41,232 nt of DNA. Origin: JALCLA01 sp965653565 (lineage in GTDB: Bacteria; Pseudomonadota; Gammaproteobacteria; Xanthomonadales; Xanthomonadaceae). The position numbers and the translations under genes are program-made. The stretch is taken from positions 1 to 41,232 of the forward strand of contig CBFHAI010000038.1 of NCBI GenBank assembly GCA_965653565.1. Reading direction: 5' to 3'. The notes beneath the pieces were generated by a model that did not search any database, was not told where the DNA came from, and saw only the letters and a program-made list of their open reading frames with translations. This document shows positions 17,910 to 27,200 of the stretch, piece by piece (position 1 is the first letter of the stretch; every line of letters begins with the position of its first letter).

Positions 17910-18468
17910 GGTGTTGCGCCAGTTCGATCAGCGCGCGCGACACCATCATGCTGGCGGCCGCTTCGCTCGGCCGGTTCAGCGCCGACGCGATCTCGGCGTA
18001 GCTCATGCCGAATTCCAGTCTCAGCAACACTGCTTCGCGCTTGTGTTCGGCCAGCTTGGCGAGCGCGTTTTCGTAGTCGAGCCACTGATCGGTATCCAAC
18101 CGTGGCACACCGGGTTCGGCGCCCAGCGCTTCGGGGTTTTCCGGCATCGCCACCACCACGCCGGCACGCCCGACCCGGCGCATTTCGGCACGTATCGCGT
18201 TCATCAGACTGGTGCGCAGGTAGGCCAGCAAGGCACCCTCGTGCTGCGATCGGAATTGTTCCAGGTTCTTCAATGCCGAAAGCAGCGTGATCTGAACAAG
18301 ATCGTTGGTGTCGTTCAAATCCCGCGCGAACTGCGGCAGCCGCCCGTGCGCCCAGCGCCGCAGCATCGGCAGGTAGCGCGCCAGCAGGCGTTCGCGCGCG
18401 GAATCGTCGCCCTGCCGGAGCAGCGACAGCAGCGTGGCCGTTGATTCGGCGGCAGAAGGCGCATTCAT
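17902..18468 (-). CDS. ECF-like sigma-70 family factor (pair A)
   Basis: A 188-residue sigma factor. Region 2 covers about 25-98, with NDTNDLVQITLLSALKN as the core-binding segment. Region 4 covers about 134-186 and contains the helix-turn-helix LEFGMSYAEIASALNRPSEA. There is no anti-sigma gene next to it; instead the kinase-TPR gene starts inside its last codons, so regulation by phosphorylation is likely. This is the arrangement described for kinase-linked ECF groups such as ECF43 (family knowledge). The ATG at 18468 is chosen because region 2 begins soon after it; the frame is open to 18678 but that part is R-rich with no sigma similarity. A GGAGG element lies upstream but at a long spacing of about 15 bp. 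Target promoters are unknown. Confidence 0.85.
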   Translation of the reverse strand: MNAPSAAESTATLLSLLRQGDDSARERLLARYLPMLRRWAHGRLPQFARDLNDTNDLVQITLLSALKNLEQFRSQHEGALLAYLRTSLMNAIRAEMRRVGRAGVVVAMPENPEALGAEPGVPRLDTDQWLDYENALAKLAEHKREAVLLRLEFGMSYAEIASALNRPSEAAASMMVSRALIELAQHLE

Positions 18469-18793
18469 GCGATGGCACAGACCTCCGGGCCGCGTCGCGG
18501 CGAGTCTACGCCGCCGCAACAGGGGGTCAAGGCGCGGCCAAGTTGAGCGCGGCCCGCGGTGCACGGAACCCGCTGCGCATCGACGGACGAAAGCCGATGC
18601 ACGGACGCGCTGCGAACCCGCATCGGCCGCCGCCCGTGACGATTCGAAACTTGCATTTGCGCGGCGCGCAGGTGACAAGAGGCTCTACCATTCGCGAGCC
18701 GGAAACCGTGTCGCCAGCCCAACCTTGCTTCGCGTCCATCATCGGCGCCGCCGTGCGACGCAATCCTCTTCGCGCTGTCGCCTGGCCTTGCGC
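18469..18793. other. Intergenic region
   Basis: This 325-bp gap separates the divergent sigma-factor (-) and GIDE-LemA (+) genes. It is as GC-rich as its neighbours. No convincing promoter boxes, RNA gene or repeats were recognised, and the open frames crossing it are extensions or shadows of the flanking genes. Confidence 0.45.
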
Positions 18794-21118
18794 ATGAGCG
18801 AGCCGCAGAAGGCGCCGTCGCGCGTGGGCATCGTGTTCAAGGGCCTGCTGTGTTTGATGCTGGCGGCCGTGTTCGGGCTGTTCGCGTGGCTGCTGCTGGC
18901 CGCCGGTTTTTCGTCGCTGCGCGACATCCGGCAACTCGAACGCGCGCCGCGCAGTCTGGCGGCGAGCGTGCTGGCCGGCGAAACCACACTGCTCGGGCAG
19001 GCCAGCGCGATCGACACGCCGCTCACCGCGCCCGACAGCGGTGCACCGACGCTGTACTACCACTACGAGGTCGAGCGCGAGGAGCGCGACGAGGATGGCG
19101 ATACGCGCTGGGTCACGGTCACCGAGACCACCGCTTTCCAGCCTTTCCTTTTGAGCGACGAAAGCGGTGCGATCCTGATCGAACCGTCCGACCGCGCGCG
19201 CTTCGACGCCGACGTGCGCCATACGCGGCGCGACGGCGATCTGCGCTACAGCGAAAGCCGCATCGATCCGGGCGACGAGGTGTTCGTATTCGGCTACGCC
19301 GATACCGCAAGCCAGCCGCCGCGCATCGAATTCGACACCGTCGGTCAGTACGCACCGCTGATCTCGACGGATGGCGAAGCGGACGCGCATTCGGGCATGA
19401 CCGGCGCGACACTGCTCCTACTATGGCTCGGACTGTGCGTGCTGAGCGTGGCGCTGTTCGCGCTGCTGTGGGGCCTACGCGTGCATGTGAGCACGGTGTA
19501 TCTGGCGACGCTGTCGCTGGCGATGGCGTTCGCGCTGCTGCTGCTCAGCGCGCAGGCGGCGCGCGACGACCTGACGGATTCCTTCGCCCGCACCGTGCGC
19601 GACGTGGCGGCGGCCGAAGGCGAAATCGGTGCGCGCCTGCGCGCACGCGGCATCGAATGGAACGGCGATTGGAGCGTGCTGGGCGATGCGGCGATGCCCG
19701 GTTACGAGCGTCTCGATGCGCCGTCCCGGCACCTGCTCACGCACTTCCGCACGCGGCTCGCGCTGCAGGTCGAACGCACCGCGGCGGTGCGCGATCGCTG
19801 GCCCGAACGCCTGGTGGCGGCCTGGCTGCCGCTGCCGCAACTGCCGGCAATTGCATGGCCGGCAGGCATCGCGCGCGACGCCGACGTGCCGACCGACGCC
19901 GCCAGCACAACGCTGGCCTACCTCATCGCGATGGGCATGCTGGCACTCACCGCGCTGTTCGCCTGGCTCGCGTTCCGCAGCATCAAACTCAAGCGCACGA
20001 TCGAAAATCTCGCCACCAGCCACACCGCCGGCGCGGCTTACGGCCTGGTGGAGTTGAAAGGCGAAGCCGCCGTCGAAGACGACGGCGAACCCTTGACCGG
20101 CCCGCTCTCGCAGCGTCCCTGCGTCTGGTACCACTACACCGTGCAGGAGCGGCGCGGCTCGGGCAAGAACGCGAAGTGCGTGACGATCGAAAACCGCCGC
20201 GTCGATCGCACCTTCTGCCTGGTCGATGCCGAAGGCCGCCTGCCGGTCGATCCGACCGACGCCGATGCGATCGTCACCTGCCGCCGCAGCCGGCAGGAAG
20301 GCAGCTATCGCTATTCGGAGCGCTGGATCGAACCGGGCACGCCGCTCTACGTGCTGGGCAGCGCGCTGGTCGATCCGCGCAGCGGCAGCTCGCTGATAGT
20401 GTGCCGCGGTGCGAAACCGCAGCCGTTCCTGCTCACCGATCTGCGCGAATCCGATCTGATGCTGCGCAAGGCGCGCGGCGGCTTCGCGCTGCTCAACTTC
20501 GCCACCAACTTCGGCAACGCCGCCGCGCTTTCGTTGCTCGGCGCCAGCGCCGCGCTCGACGGTGCCGGCTTCCTGTTGGCGGCGCTGGTGCCGCTGACGA
20601 TGTTCGCCGGTTTCCTCGGCGTGGTGATGTACAACGACCTGGTCACGCTGCGCCAGCGCGTGCGCGTGGCGTGGTCGAACATCGAAGTCTCGCTGCTCAA
20701 ACGCGCCGAACTGGTACCGCGGCTGGAGTCGGTACTGAAGGCTTATCTGACGCACGAAGCCGCGCTGCAGACCAATCTTGCGCGACTGCGCGATCTGTCC
20801 CACGGCAAGCTCGATCAACAGGGCGCGGGGCACCTGGTGAGCGTCGAACAGGATGTGATCGCGCAGATGACGTGGCTGCGCGAGCAGCATCCGGAGCTCA
20901 AGGCGAGCGAACTGGCGATGCAACTGGCGGCGACCCTGGTGCGGCTCGACAACGAAGTCGCACTGATGCGCGACGGCTACAACAACGCCGTCGAACGCTA
21001 CAACACGCGCTGCCAGCAGCTGCCGGAGCTGCTGTTCGCGAAGGCCTTCGCATTCAAGCCGGCCACTGCGTTCCAGGCCGAAATGGCGACGCATGCGGTG
21101 CCGCGCGTGCAAGTCTGA
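18794..21118 (+). CDS. GIDE-GIDE-LemA fusion membrane protein
   Basis: A 774-residue protein with three recognisable parts. A membrane anchor (13-37) is followed by a first GIDE-like domain (about 60-170: LYYHYEVERE, FLLSDESG, YSESRIDPGDEVFVFG). A hydrophobic pair (204-252) and another helix (373-394) precede a second GIDE-like domain (about 405-530: VWYHYTVQE, FCLVDAEGRLPVDP, YSERWIEPGTPLYVLG). A further hydrophobic hairpin (about 575-612) leads into a LemA domain (613-765: NDLVTLRQRVRVAWSNIEVS, GYNNAVERYNTR, FAFKPATAF). GIDE domains are named after a eukaryotic E3 ligase, but no RING is present here, so ligase activity is not claimed. LemA-type proteins are membrane-tethered helical bundles, often near stress or envelope genes. 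The ATG at 18794 precedes the first anchor directly. Confidence 0.85.
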   Translation: MSEPQKAPSRVGIVFKGLLCLMLAAVFGLFAWLLLAAGFSSLRDIRQLERAPRSLAASVLAGETTLLGQASAIDTPLTAPDSGAPTLYYHYEVEREERDEDGDTRWVTVTETTAFQPFLLSDESGAILIEPSDRARFDADVRHTRRDGDLRYSESRIDPGDEVFVFGYADTASQPPRIEFDTVGQYAPLISTDGEADAHSGMTGATLLLLWLGLCVLSVALFALLWGLRVHVSTVYLATLSLAMAFALLLLSAQAARDDLTDSFARTVRDVAAAEGEIGARLRARGIEWNGDWSVLGDAAMPGYERLDAPSRHLLTHFRTRLALQVERTAAVRDRWPERLVAAWLPLPQLPAIAWPAGIARDADVPTDAASTTLAYLIAMGMLALTALFAWLAFRSIKLKRTIENLATSHTAGAAYGLVELKGEAAVEDDGEPLTGPLSQRPCVWYHYTVQERRGSGKNAKCVTIENRRVDRTFCLVDAEGRLPVDPTDADAIVTCRRSRQEGSYRYSERWIEPGTPLYVLGSALVDPRSGSSLIVCRGAKPQPFLLTDLRESDLMLRKARGGFALLNFATNFGNAAALSLLGASAALDGAGFLLAALVPLTMFAGFLGVVMYNDLVTLRQRVRVAWSNIEVSLLKRAELVPRLESVLKAYLTHEAALQTNLARLRDLSHGKLDQQGAGHLVSVEQDVIAQMTWLREQHPELKASELAMQLAATLVRLDNEVALMRDGYNNAVERYNTRCQQLPELLFAKAFAFKPATAFQAEMATHAVPRVQV

Positions 21119-21121
21119 CTA

Positions 21122-22321
21122 CTATTTGCCTGCCGGCGGATCGAGGGCACCTCCCTCGAAGCCGTTCGAGAACACGCGCTGTTGCAGCAATCCGAAGTCG
21201 TGGATCGTGGTGCTGATCAGGTTGGGCGCGAACGTCAAGGTGGCGGTGTAGCCGATGTCGATGCCGTCGGGAAAGCCGTCGCTGTCGAGCTGGTCGTCGG
21301 CGCCGACATCGAGCAGGGTCGGCGCCATGCCGTCGGGCACGATCACGCGCACGCGATACGATCCCGGCCCCGGGGCGTGCAGCGAATAGTGGCCGGTGGC
21401 GACGGTGACGGCGGCGTCGAACATGATCGTGCGTTCCGGATTCCACAGCTGCACGGCCACGTCCGGACGGCCGGCTTCGCCGGCGTCCTGCAGGCCGTCG
21501 CGATCGGTGTCGTTCCAGACCCGATTGCCGACCGTGATCGGAGTCGGCATCACCCCGGCATCGATGTCGCTGCGGCCGATGCCGATCTGCAACACGTCGG
21601 TGTAGCCGCGATCCGGATCGGTCGGATTGATTTCGCTGTCGAGCGCTTCGTCGCCGGCATTCTTGGGCGGGAACTGGGCGCCGCTGGCGATGAGTCGAAC
21701 GCGGTAGGCGCCGGGCCCGGGCGCGTGCAACTGGTACACGCCGTCGTTCACCGTCACCGCGGAGTCGTAGATCACATCCTTCGCGGCATTGGTGAGTCGC
21801 AAGGTGTAGCCGACGAGCCCCGGCTCGTCCGGCGCCTGCAGCCCGTCGCCGTCGTAGTCGTTCCAGACCCGATTGCCGATGCCGATCGGTGCGCGGATCA
21901 AGCCGGCATCCACCACCGTGGTCGAAATGAGATTCGGCGCCAGCGTCAGCACCTCGGTGAAGCCGAGCAGTTCGCGCGAACCGTAGGCATCGCTGTCGAC
22001 CTGCTCGTCGCCGCCGACATTGACCGGCGAAAAGGTATCGGTGGCGAGCGGCCGCAGGAATCGGATCCGGTAGTCGCCGGGGCCGGCGGCCACCAGCGAG
22101 TAGAAGCCGGTGGCGCTCGTGGTGGTGCTGGCCAGCAGGACGGTGCGCGCGGAATTCCACAACTGCACGGTCGCGCCGGCGACGCCGGGCTCGCCGGCAT
22201 CCTGCACGCCATCCGAATCCAGGTCGACCCAGACCCGATTGCCGAGCGTGATGCCGCCGGCCTGCGTGCAAAGGGGAATGGCGAATAGCGCGATGGCGCC
22301 GGCGGCATGCAAAGCTCGCAT
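21122..22321 (-). CDS. Secreted SdrD B-like repeat protein with GFE tail
   Basis: A 399-residue exported protein, signal peptide about 1-21. It consists of three SdrD B-like (Cna-B-fold) repeats at about 24-140, 146-263 and 266-382. Each starts G-N-R-V-W-x-D-x-D-x-D-G-[VL]-Q-x-x-x-E and contains a P-G-x-Y-R-[VI]-R strand; the D-x-D-x-D-G loop is the usual Ca2+-binding site. In Gram-positive adhesins these domains form rigid stalks. After the third repeat comes VFSNGFEGGALDPPAGK, so the F-x-[DN]-G-F-E motif lies ten residues before the end. GFEGGAL is shared with the unrelated subtilase at 34424. GGGAGGGA before the ATG is a strong ribosome binding site. The gene converges on the GIDE-LemA gene with a 3-bp gap. 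No sortase motif is present. Confidence 0.88.
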   Translation of the reverse strand: MRALHAAGAIALFAIPLCTQAGGITLGNRVWVDLDSDGVQDAGEPGVAGATVQLWNSARTVLLASTTTSATGFYSLVAAGPGDYRIRFLRPLATDTFSPVNVGGDEQVDSDAYGSRELLGFTEVLTLAPNLISTTVVDAGLIRAPIGIGNRVWNDYDGDGLQAPDEPGLVGYTLRLTNAAKDVIYDSAVTVNDGVYQLHAPGPGAYRVRLIASGAQFPPKNAGDEALDSEINPTDPDRGYTDVLQIGIGRSDIDAGVMPTPITVGNRVWNDTDRDGLQDAGEAGRPDVAVQLWNPERTIMFDAAVTVATGHYSLHAPGPGSYRVRVIVPDGMAPTLLDVGADDQLDSDGFPDGIDIGYTATLTFAPNLISTTIHDFGLLQQRVFSNGFEGGALDPPAGK

Positions 22322-22541
22322 ACGAATCCCTCCCGGTTACCGAGTGTGCATGGGTGAACGGAGGCGTTCGCGCCATCCGGCCAGCGGGCACAGCCTTGGT
22401 ACGGTCGACGGCGGATCGACGCGCATCGTAGCGCGGGTCGATTGCGCACGATTGGGAGGCACGGGGGCGCGCGTCAGAAAAACCAAGTCGTGTGAATCTG
22501 CATCGCGGCGCTCGAAAAAACGCACCGCTGCGGGAACGGAT

Positions 22542-24053
22542 TTACTGCGGCGCGGGACGCGCCAGCCGGCCCAGGAACAACACCGCACCGCTGCCGTTTT
22601 CGCGGATCAAAAAGACGAAAGGCCGATCGGCGCGAAATACCGGCATGAATGGCACCATCGCCGGCAAGCCCGCGCCGGCGAGCTGCGCCACCGCGGTGGC
22701 GGCCGCCGCTTCGGTGCCTTTTTCGTCGACCTGCACGAAGGCCTTGTGCACGACGGCACCGATGTAGAGCCGTCGGCTCGGATCGTCGGAGGCACTGATG
22801 CCGTCGAACTTCGCGCCGCCCTCGATATCGATCGGATTCACGAAGGCGCGCTGCATGCCGAGTTGCTGCAACACTTGCGACAACTCGTAGCCGGTTTCCA
22901 GCCGGAACTTCGGCAAGGCCACATCGACGCTGCGCGTTTCCAGCGCGGCGTTCCAGCGCTCGAGGTTTTGCGGCAGCAGCAAGGCTTCCAGTTTCGGCAG
23001 ACCGTCGACGCTCGCCGGCAACAAAATCTGCATCGACAAGGCACCGCCGCGATATGGCAATTCGACGAGCTGGAAGCCGTTTTCCGGGTAATGTCCGGAC
23101 GCGCCGGCGTTGCCGGGCGCGATCATCGCAGGCGTCGCGAAGGGCGAGCCATCGGAATGGAAGGCCGCGTATTTCACGCCGTCGGTCTTGCGCGCCCGCA
23201 TCAGCGCTGCGTCGGTCTGACCGCCGTCGCGCAGCGCGAATTTCTCGATCCTCGTGCGTGCACCGTCGAACGGTTCGAGCCATTCGCCGAGAAAGTGCAC
23301 GGCATTGGTCAACACCAGCCGCGTGCTTTCGTCGACCGTTTCGGGCGCGAGCAGATCCTGGATGCGCTGCGCGGTCTGCGCCGCCACCCAGTCGTTGATG
23401 GTGCGGCGGCCGGCCTCGGGATCGCCGACGAAATCCACCGGTTTTACGCCACCGGTTTTGTAATGCTCGGCGATCACTTCGCGATAAGGCGCTTGGAGCG
23501 CGAATGAACGCTCCACCCAGACGGCGTTCGCTGCGCGAAATTCGGTCGGATCGGTCTGTCGTTGCAGCAGATTGATCTGGTCCGCCAATTCTTGCGCCTT
23601 CTCGCCGAGCCGGTAATGCGCTTCGTCGTAAGCGGTGTCGCTTTGCAACTTCGCGTTCGCCGCAGCGAGTTCGGTGCGCAGCGACTCCAGTTGCCGCAGC
23701 AACTGCGGCGGCGCCGGCTTCGGTGCCAATCGATCGGCCATTTTTCCGAGGCCCGCGTGCAGCGGCGTCCAATCGTAGTGAAACGATGCATCGCCGCGCG
23801 GCAGCGCCACGCCCGCACCGAACAGTTCGGCCATCTCGCGCGCGGTCTCGCCGCGCGCGCCCTCGGCGGCCATCGCCAGGGCGGTGCTGACGGAAAACGG
23901 CGAGAAGAATACGTTGTCTTCGCTCGCGGCGAGTTTGCCGTACATCGAACAGGCCAGCGTGTTCATCGCGATTTCCGATCCCTCCTGTGCCATGGCCGCA
24001 CCGGCGCCGAGCAGCGCCACGGCGAGCGGCCAGCGAAGCTGCGATGCAGACAT
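22542..24053 (-). CDS. Exported serpin (serine protease inhibitor)
   Basis: A 503-residue serpin (PF00079) with a signal peptide at about 1-22. Serpin blocks are clear: NVFFSPFSVSTALAMAAEGA (47-66), TNAVHFLGEW (249-258) and the C-terminal RPFVFLIRENGSGAVLFLG (477-495). The reactive-centre hinge EKGTEAAAATA (444-454) is of the inhibitory type. Counting from E444 as P17 places the scissile bond near LAG-AG (458-462), so small-residue-specific proteases are likely targets. The protein is about 100 residues longer than usual serpins because of a charged, coiled-coil-like insertion (about 112-170). The ATG at 24053 follows a strong GGAGGTGAG element, rejecting the longer frame. It has no GFE tail. 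Localisation is probably periplasmic or secreted. Confidence 0.93.
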   Translation of the reverse strand: MSASQLRWPLAVALLGAGAAMAQEGSEIAMNTLACSMYGKLAASEDNVFFSPFSVSTALAMAAEGARGETAREMAELFGAGVALPRGDASFHYDWTPLHAGLGKMADRLAPKPAPPQLLRQLESLRTELAAANAKLQSDTAYDEAHYRLGEKAQELADQINLLQRQTDPTEFRAANAVWVERSFALQAPYREVIAEHYKTGGVKPVDFVGDPEAGRRTINDWVAAQTAQRIQDLLAPETVDESTRLVLTNAVHFLGEWLEPFDGARTRIEKFALRDGGQTDAALMRARKTDGVKYAAFHSDGSPFATPAMIAPGNAGASGHYPENGFQLVELPYRGGALSMQILLPASVDGLPKLEALLLPQNLERWNAALETRSVDVALPKFRLETGYELSQVLQQLGMQRAFVNPIDIEGGAKFDGISASDDPSRRLYIGAVVHKAFVQVDEKGTEAAAATAVAQLAGAGLPAMVPFMPVFRADRPFVFLIRENGSGAVLFLGRLARPAPQ

Positions 24054-24241
24054 TTTCTCACCTCCGATTCGAGCAGCGGCAGGGCGGGCGCGGGCAGCAT
24101 CGACAACGCCGGAAGCCCGCGGATCGGGACACTCGCCCATCGTCCGCATCGATCGCACGATCAAACATCGCATGATCAAAACCGTCCCGTTGTTCGCTTG
24201 ATGACCGGTACAGGGGCCGATCCCCGGACCGGAGAATCATC

Positions 24242-27200
24242 ATGCGTCGCCTATTGCTGCTGCTCATCTGTGCCATCGCGCCCTGGTTCGGCGCGCCGCG
24301 GGCCGAGGCCCAGACCTCGCCCAGCATGTTCGATGGCGTCGCCGCGAAGGTGGTGAGCGGGCTGGATCACTCCTGCCTGCTCGACAGCAGCAGCCAGGTG
24401 CGGTGTTGGGGCCGTGACGATTACGGGCAACTGGGCCTGGGCGCGGCGACCGGTTTGCAGACCGTGCCGGCGCTCACCTCGGTCGGCGGCGTGGTCGATC
24501 TGGCGGCCGGCGCGCGCCATACCTGCGCGCTGTTGTCGGCGGGCACGGTCAAATGCTGGGGACGCAACAACGCGGGCCAGCTGGGCAACGCCAGCAATTC
24601 GGGAAGCGAAACTCCGAACCCGACGCCGCTCGATGTCACCGGGTTGACCGACGTGGTGGCGATCGCCGCCGGCGGCGAGCACAGTTGCGCGCTGATGGCC
24701 GACGCCACCGTGCGCTGCTGGGGCAGCAATTCGGGCGGCCAACTCGGTCGCGCCGCCAATGCCGGCACTGGCACGCCGAATCCGACGCCGCTTGCGGTCA
24801 GCGGCATCGCCGACGCGCTGGAACTGGCGGCCGGCGGCAGCCATAGCTGCATCCTCACCGCGACCGGTGCCGGCAAGTGCTGGGGCCGCAATGTCAGCGG
24901 GCAACTCGGCAATGGCAGCACCGGCGTCGCGGTCCAGGCCACGCCGGTCGATGTTTCCGGCCTGACCGGCGCGCACTCGCTGACGCTCGGCGCGAATCAC
25001 TCGTGTGTGCTCACTTCCGCGGGCAGCGCGAAATGCTGGGGTGAAGTCGGCTTCGGCCAGCTCGGAAGCGGCGGTGGCGACAACAGCATGCCGGCCGATG
25101 TCGTCGGCCTCGCCGGCGCCACATCGATCACCGCCGGCAGCCGCCACACCTGTGCCACGCTCGCTTCCGGCGGCGCCAAATGCTGGGGCGCCAACAACCA
25201 GGGCCAGCTCGGAAATCCGCTGCTGGCCGGCGAAATCTTCGCGGTGCTGCCGCTGCCCGTCGAGGTCGTCGGCCTCGCGCAAGCCGTTTCGGTGACGGCG
25301 GGCGACAGCCACAGTTGTGCCATCACGCGCTTCGGCGGCGTGCTGTGCTGGGGCACCAACAATCAGGGCCAACAAGGCGCCGACGCGTTTTTCCCGTGGC
25401 GGGTGGCACCGGCGCCGGTGGTGGAAGCGGCGGCCGGCGTGCTGCGCGCGACCCGCACCTACACCGTCGACGGCAATCCGGTGACGCAGCCGGTGCAGAC
25501 CATCGCAGCCGGACGCAGCACCACCTGCACCCTCACCGCCGCCCGCACACCGCTGTGCTGGGGACGCAACGACTTCGGACAGGTCGGCAACGGCACGACG
25601 ACCAATGCCTGGTCGCCGGTGCGGTTGAGCGGCTTGCGCAGCAACGTGGCGGAACTGGCCGCCGGCCAGTTCCATACCTGCGCACTGGCAGGCGACGGCA
25701 CGGTGTATTGCTGGGGCGTCAACCATCAGGGACAGCTCGGCATCGACACCGCCTTCGGCACGCGTAACGCGCCGAACCAGGTCCCCGGCCTGACCGGCAT
25801 GACGGCGATCACGGCCGGCGACCAGCACACCTGCGCGCTGAGCGGAACCGGCGAGGTGTGGTGCTGGGGCGACGATCTGCATGGTCAGCTCGGTGACGGC
25901 GGCAGCTCGGTTTCGAGTTTCACGCCGCGACTGGTGAGCGGCGTGACCGGCGTGGTGGCGATCGACGCCGGCAGCAAACACACCTGCGCGCTCACGTCCT
26001 TCGGCGAAACCTTCTGCTGGGGCGACAACGTGCGCTCCCAACTCGGCGACGGCAGCACCACCACGCGCGCTGCCGCGGTGGCGGCGGTGGCCTTTTACAA
26101 CAACGTCATTGCGATCAGCGCCGGCGGCCTGCACACGTGCGTGCTGTATGCGGACGCCACGGCCTCGTGCATCGGCGACAATTCCGGCGGGCAGCTCGGC
26201 AACGGCACCTTCCTGCAAGGCAGCACGGCGCAGGCGGTGACGAATCTCTCCGGCATCGTGCACCTCGCCGCCGGGCTGGAGCACACCTGCGCGGTCACTT
26301 CGTCCGGCGCCATGTGGTGCTGGGGCGACAACGCGCACGATCAACTCGGCGACCCGGACATCGTGCGCAGCAATGTGCCGGTCGCCATCGCCGGTCCGGG
26401 TAGCGGCATGCTGCGCACCGCGGCCGGCTGGCAACACAGCTGCGCGCTGAGCGCGGCCGGCACGCTCGGCTGCTGGGGCCGGAACGAATTCGGAGAGCTC
26501 GGCCGCGGCAATCTGGCGCCGGTCGGCCGGCCGGCCTGGATTCTGTCCGGCCAGACGCTGGACTTCTCGCCGCCGGCATCGCTGCCCGCCGGGCAATTCG
26601 TGCTGCTGAGCGCAGCGGTCAGCGGCGACAGCGGACAACCCGGCCGCTTCGAGCGCTGGCCGGCGACACGCTGCGCGCTGGCCGGCCTGCAACAGAATGC
26701 CTTGTACGCGACCAACGTCGGACTGTGCGCGGTCAAGTCGCTGGTGTGGGCGGGCATCGGCAGCAGCGGCACCTTCGTGCCGCCGCCGCAGCAGTCGCGC
26801 CTGCTGCGCATCGTGCGCGGCCAGCCCACGCTGGCGGTGACGAGCTCGGAGAATCCGAGCCCGCCGCCGAGTGCGCGCACCCTGGTGCTCACCGCCACTT
26901 TGGGTGCCGCCGCCAGCACCAGTGCCAACGTCAGCTTCTGCGCCAACGCGGTCACCACCAATGCGGGCTGCAGCGGCGGCACGTTGTTGTGCACGGTGCC
27001 GGCCAATTCATCGCCGATCCGCTGCGACGTCACGTCGCTGCCGACCGGCACGCATGCGATCACCGCTTATTTCGCCGGCGATGCCAATCATTTTCCCGCC
27101 ACGTCGGCGGCGCTGACGCAGGAGGTTTATGCCGGCGTCGCGCCGACCTTCACCAGTCCCGACAGCGTCACCTTCACGATCGGCACGCCCGCCACCTTCA

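Noticed and set aside
18434..18793. N-terminal extension of the GIDE-LemA frame (120 residues)
   Set aside because: It is Arg-rich with no membrane or domain features; the ATG at 18794 directly precedes the first membrane anchor.
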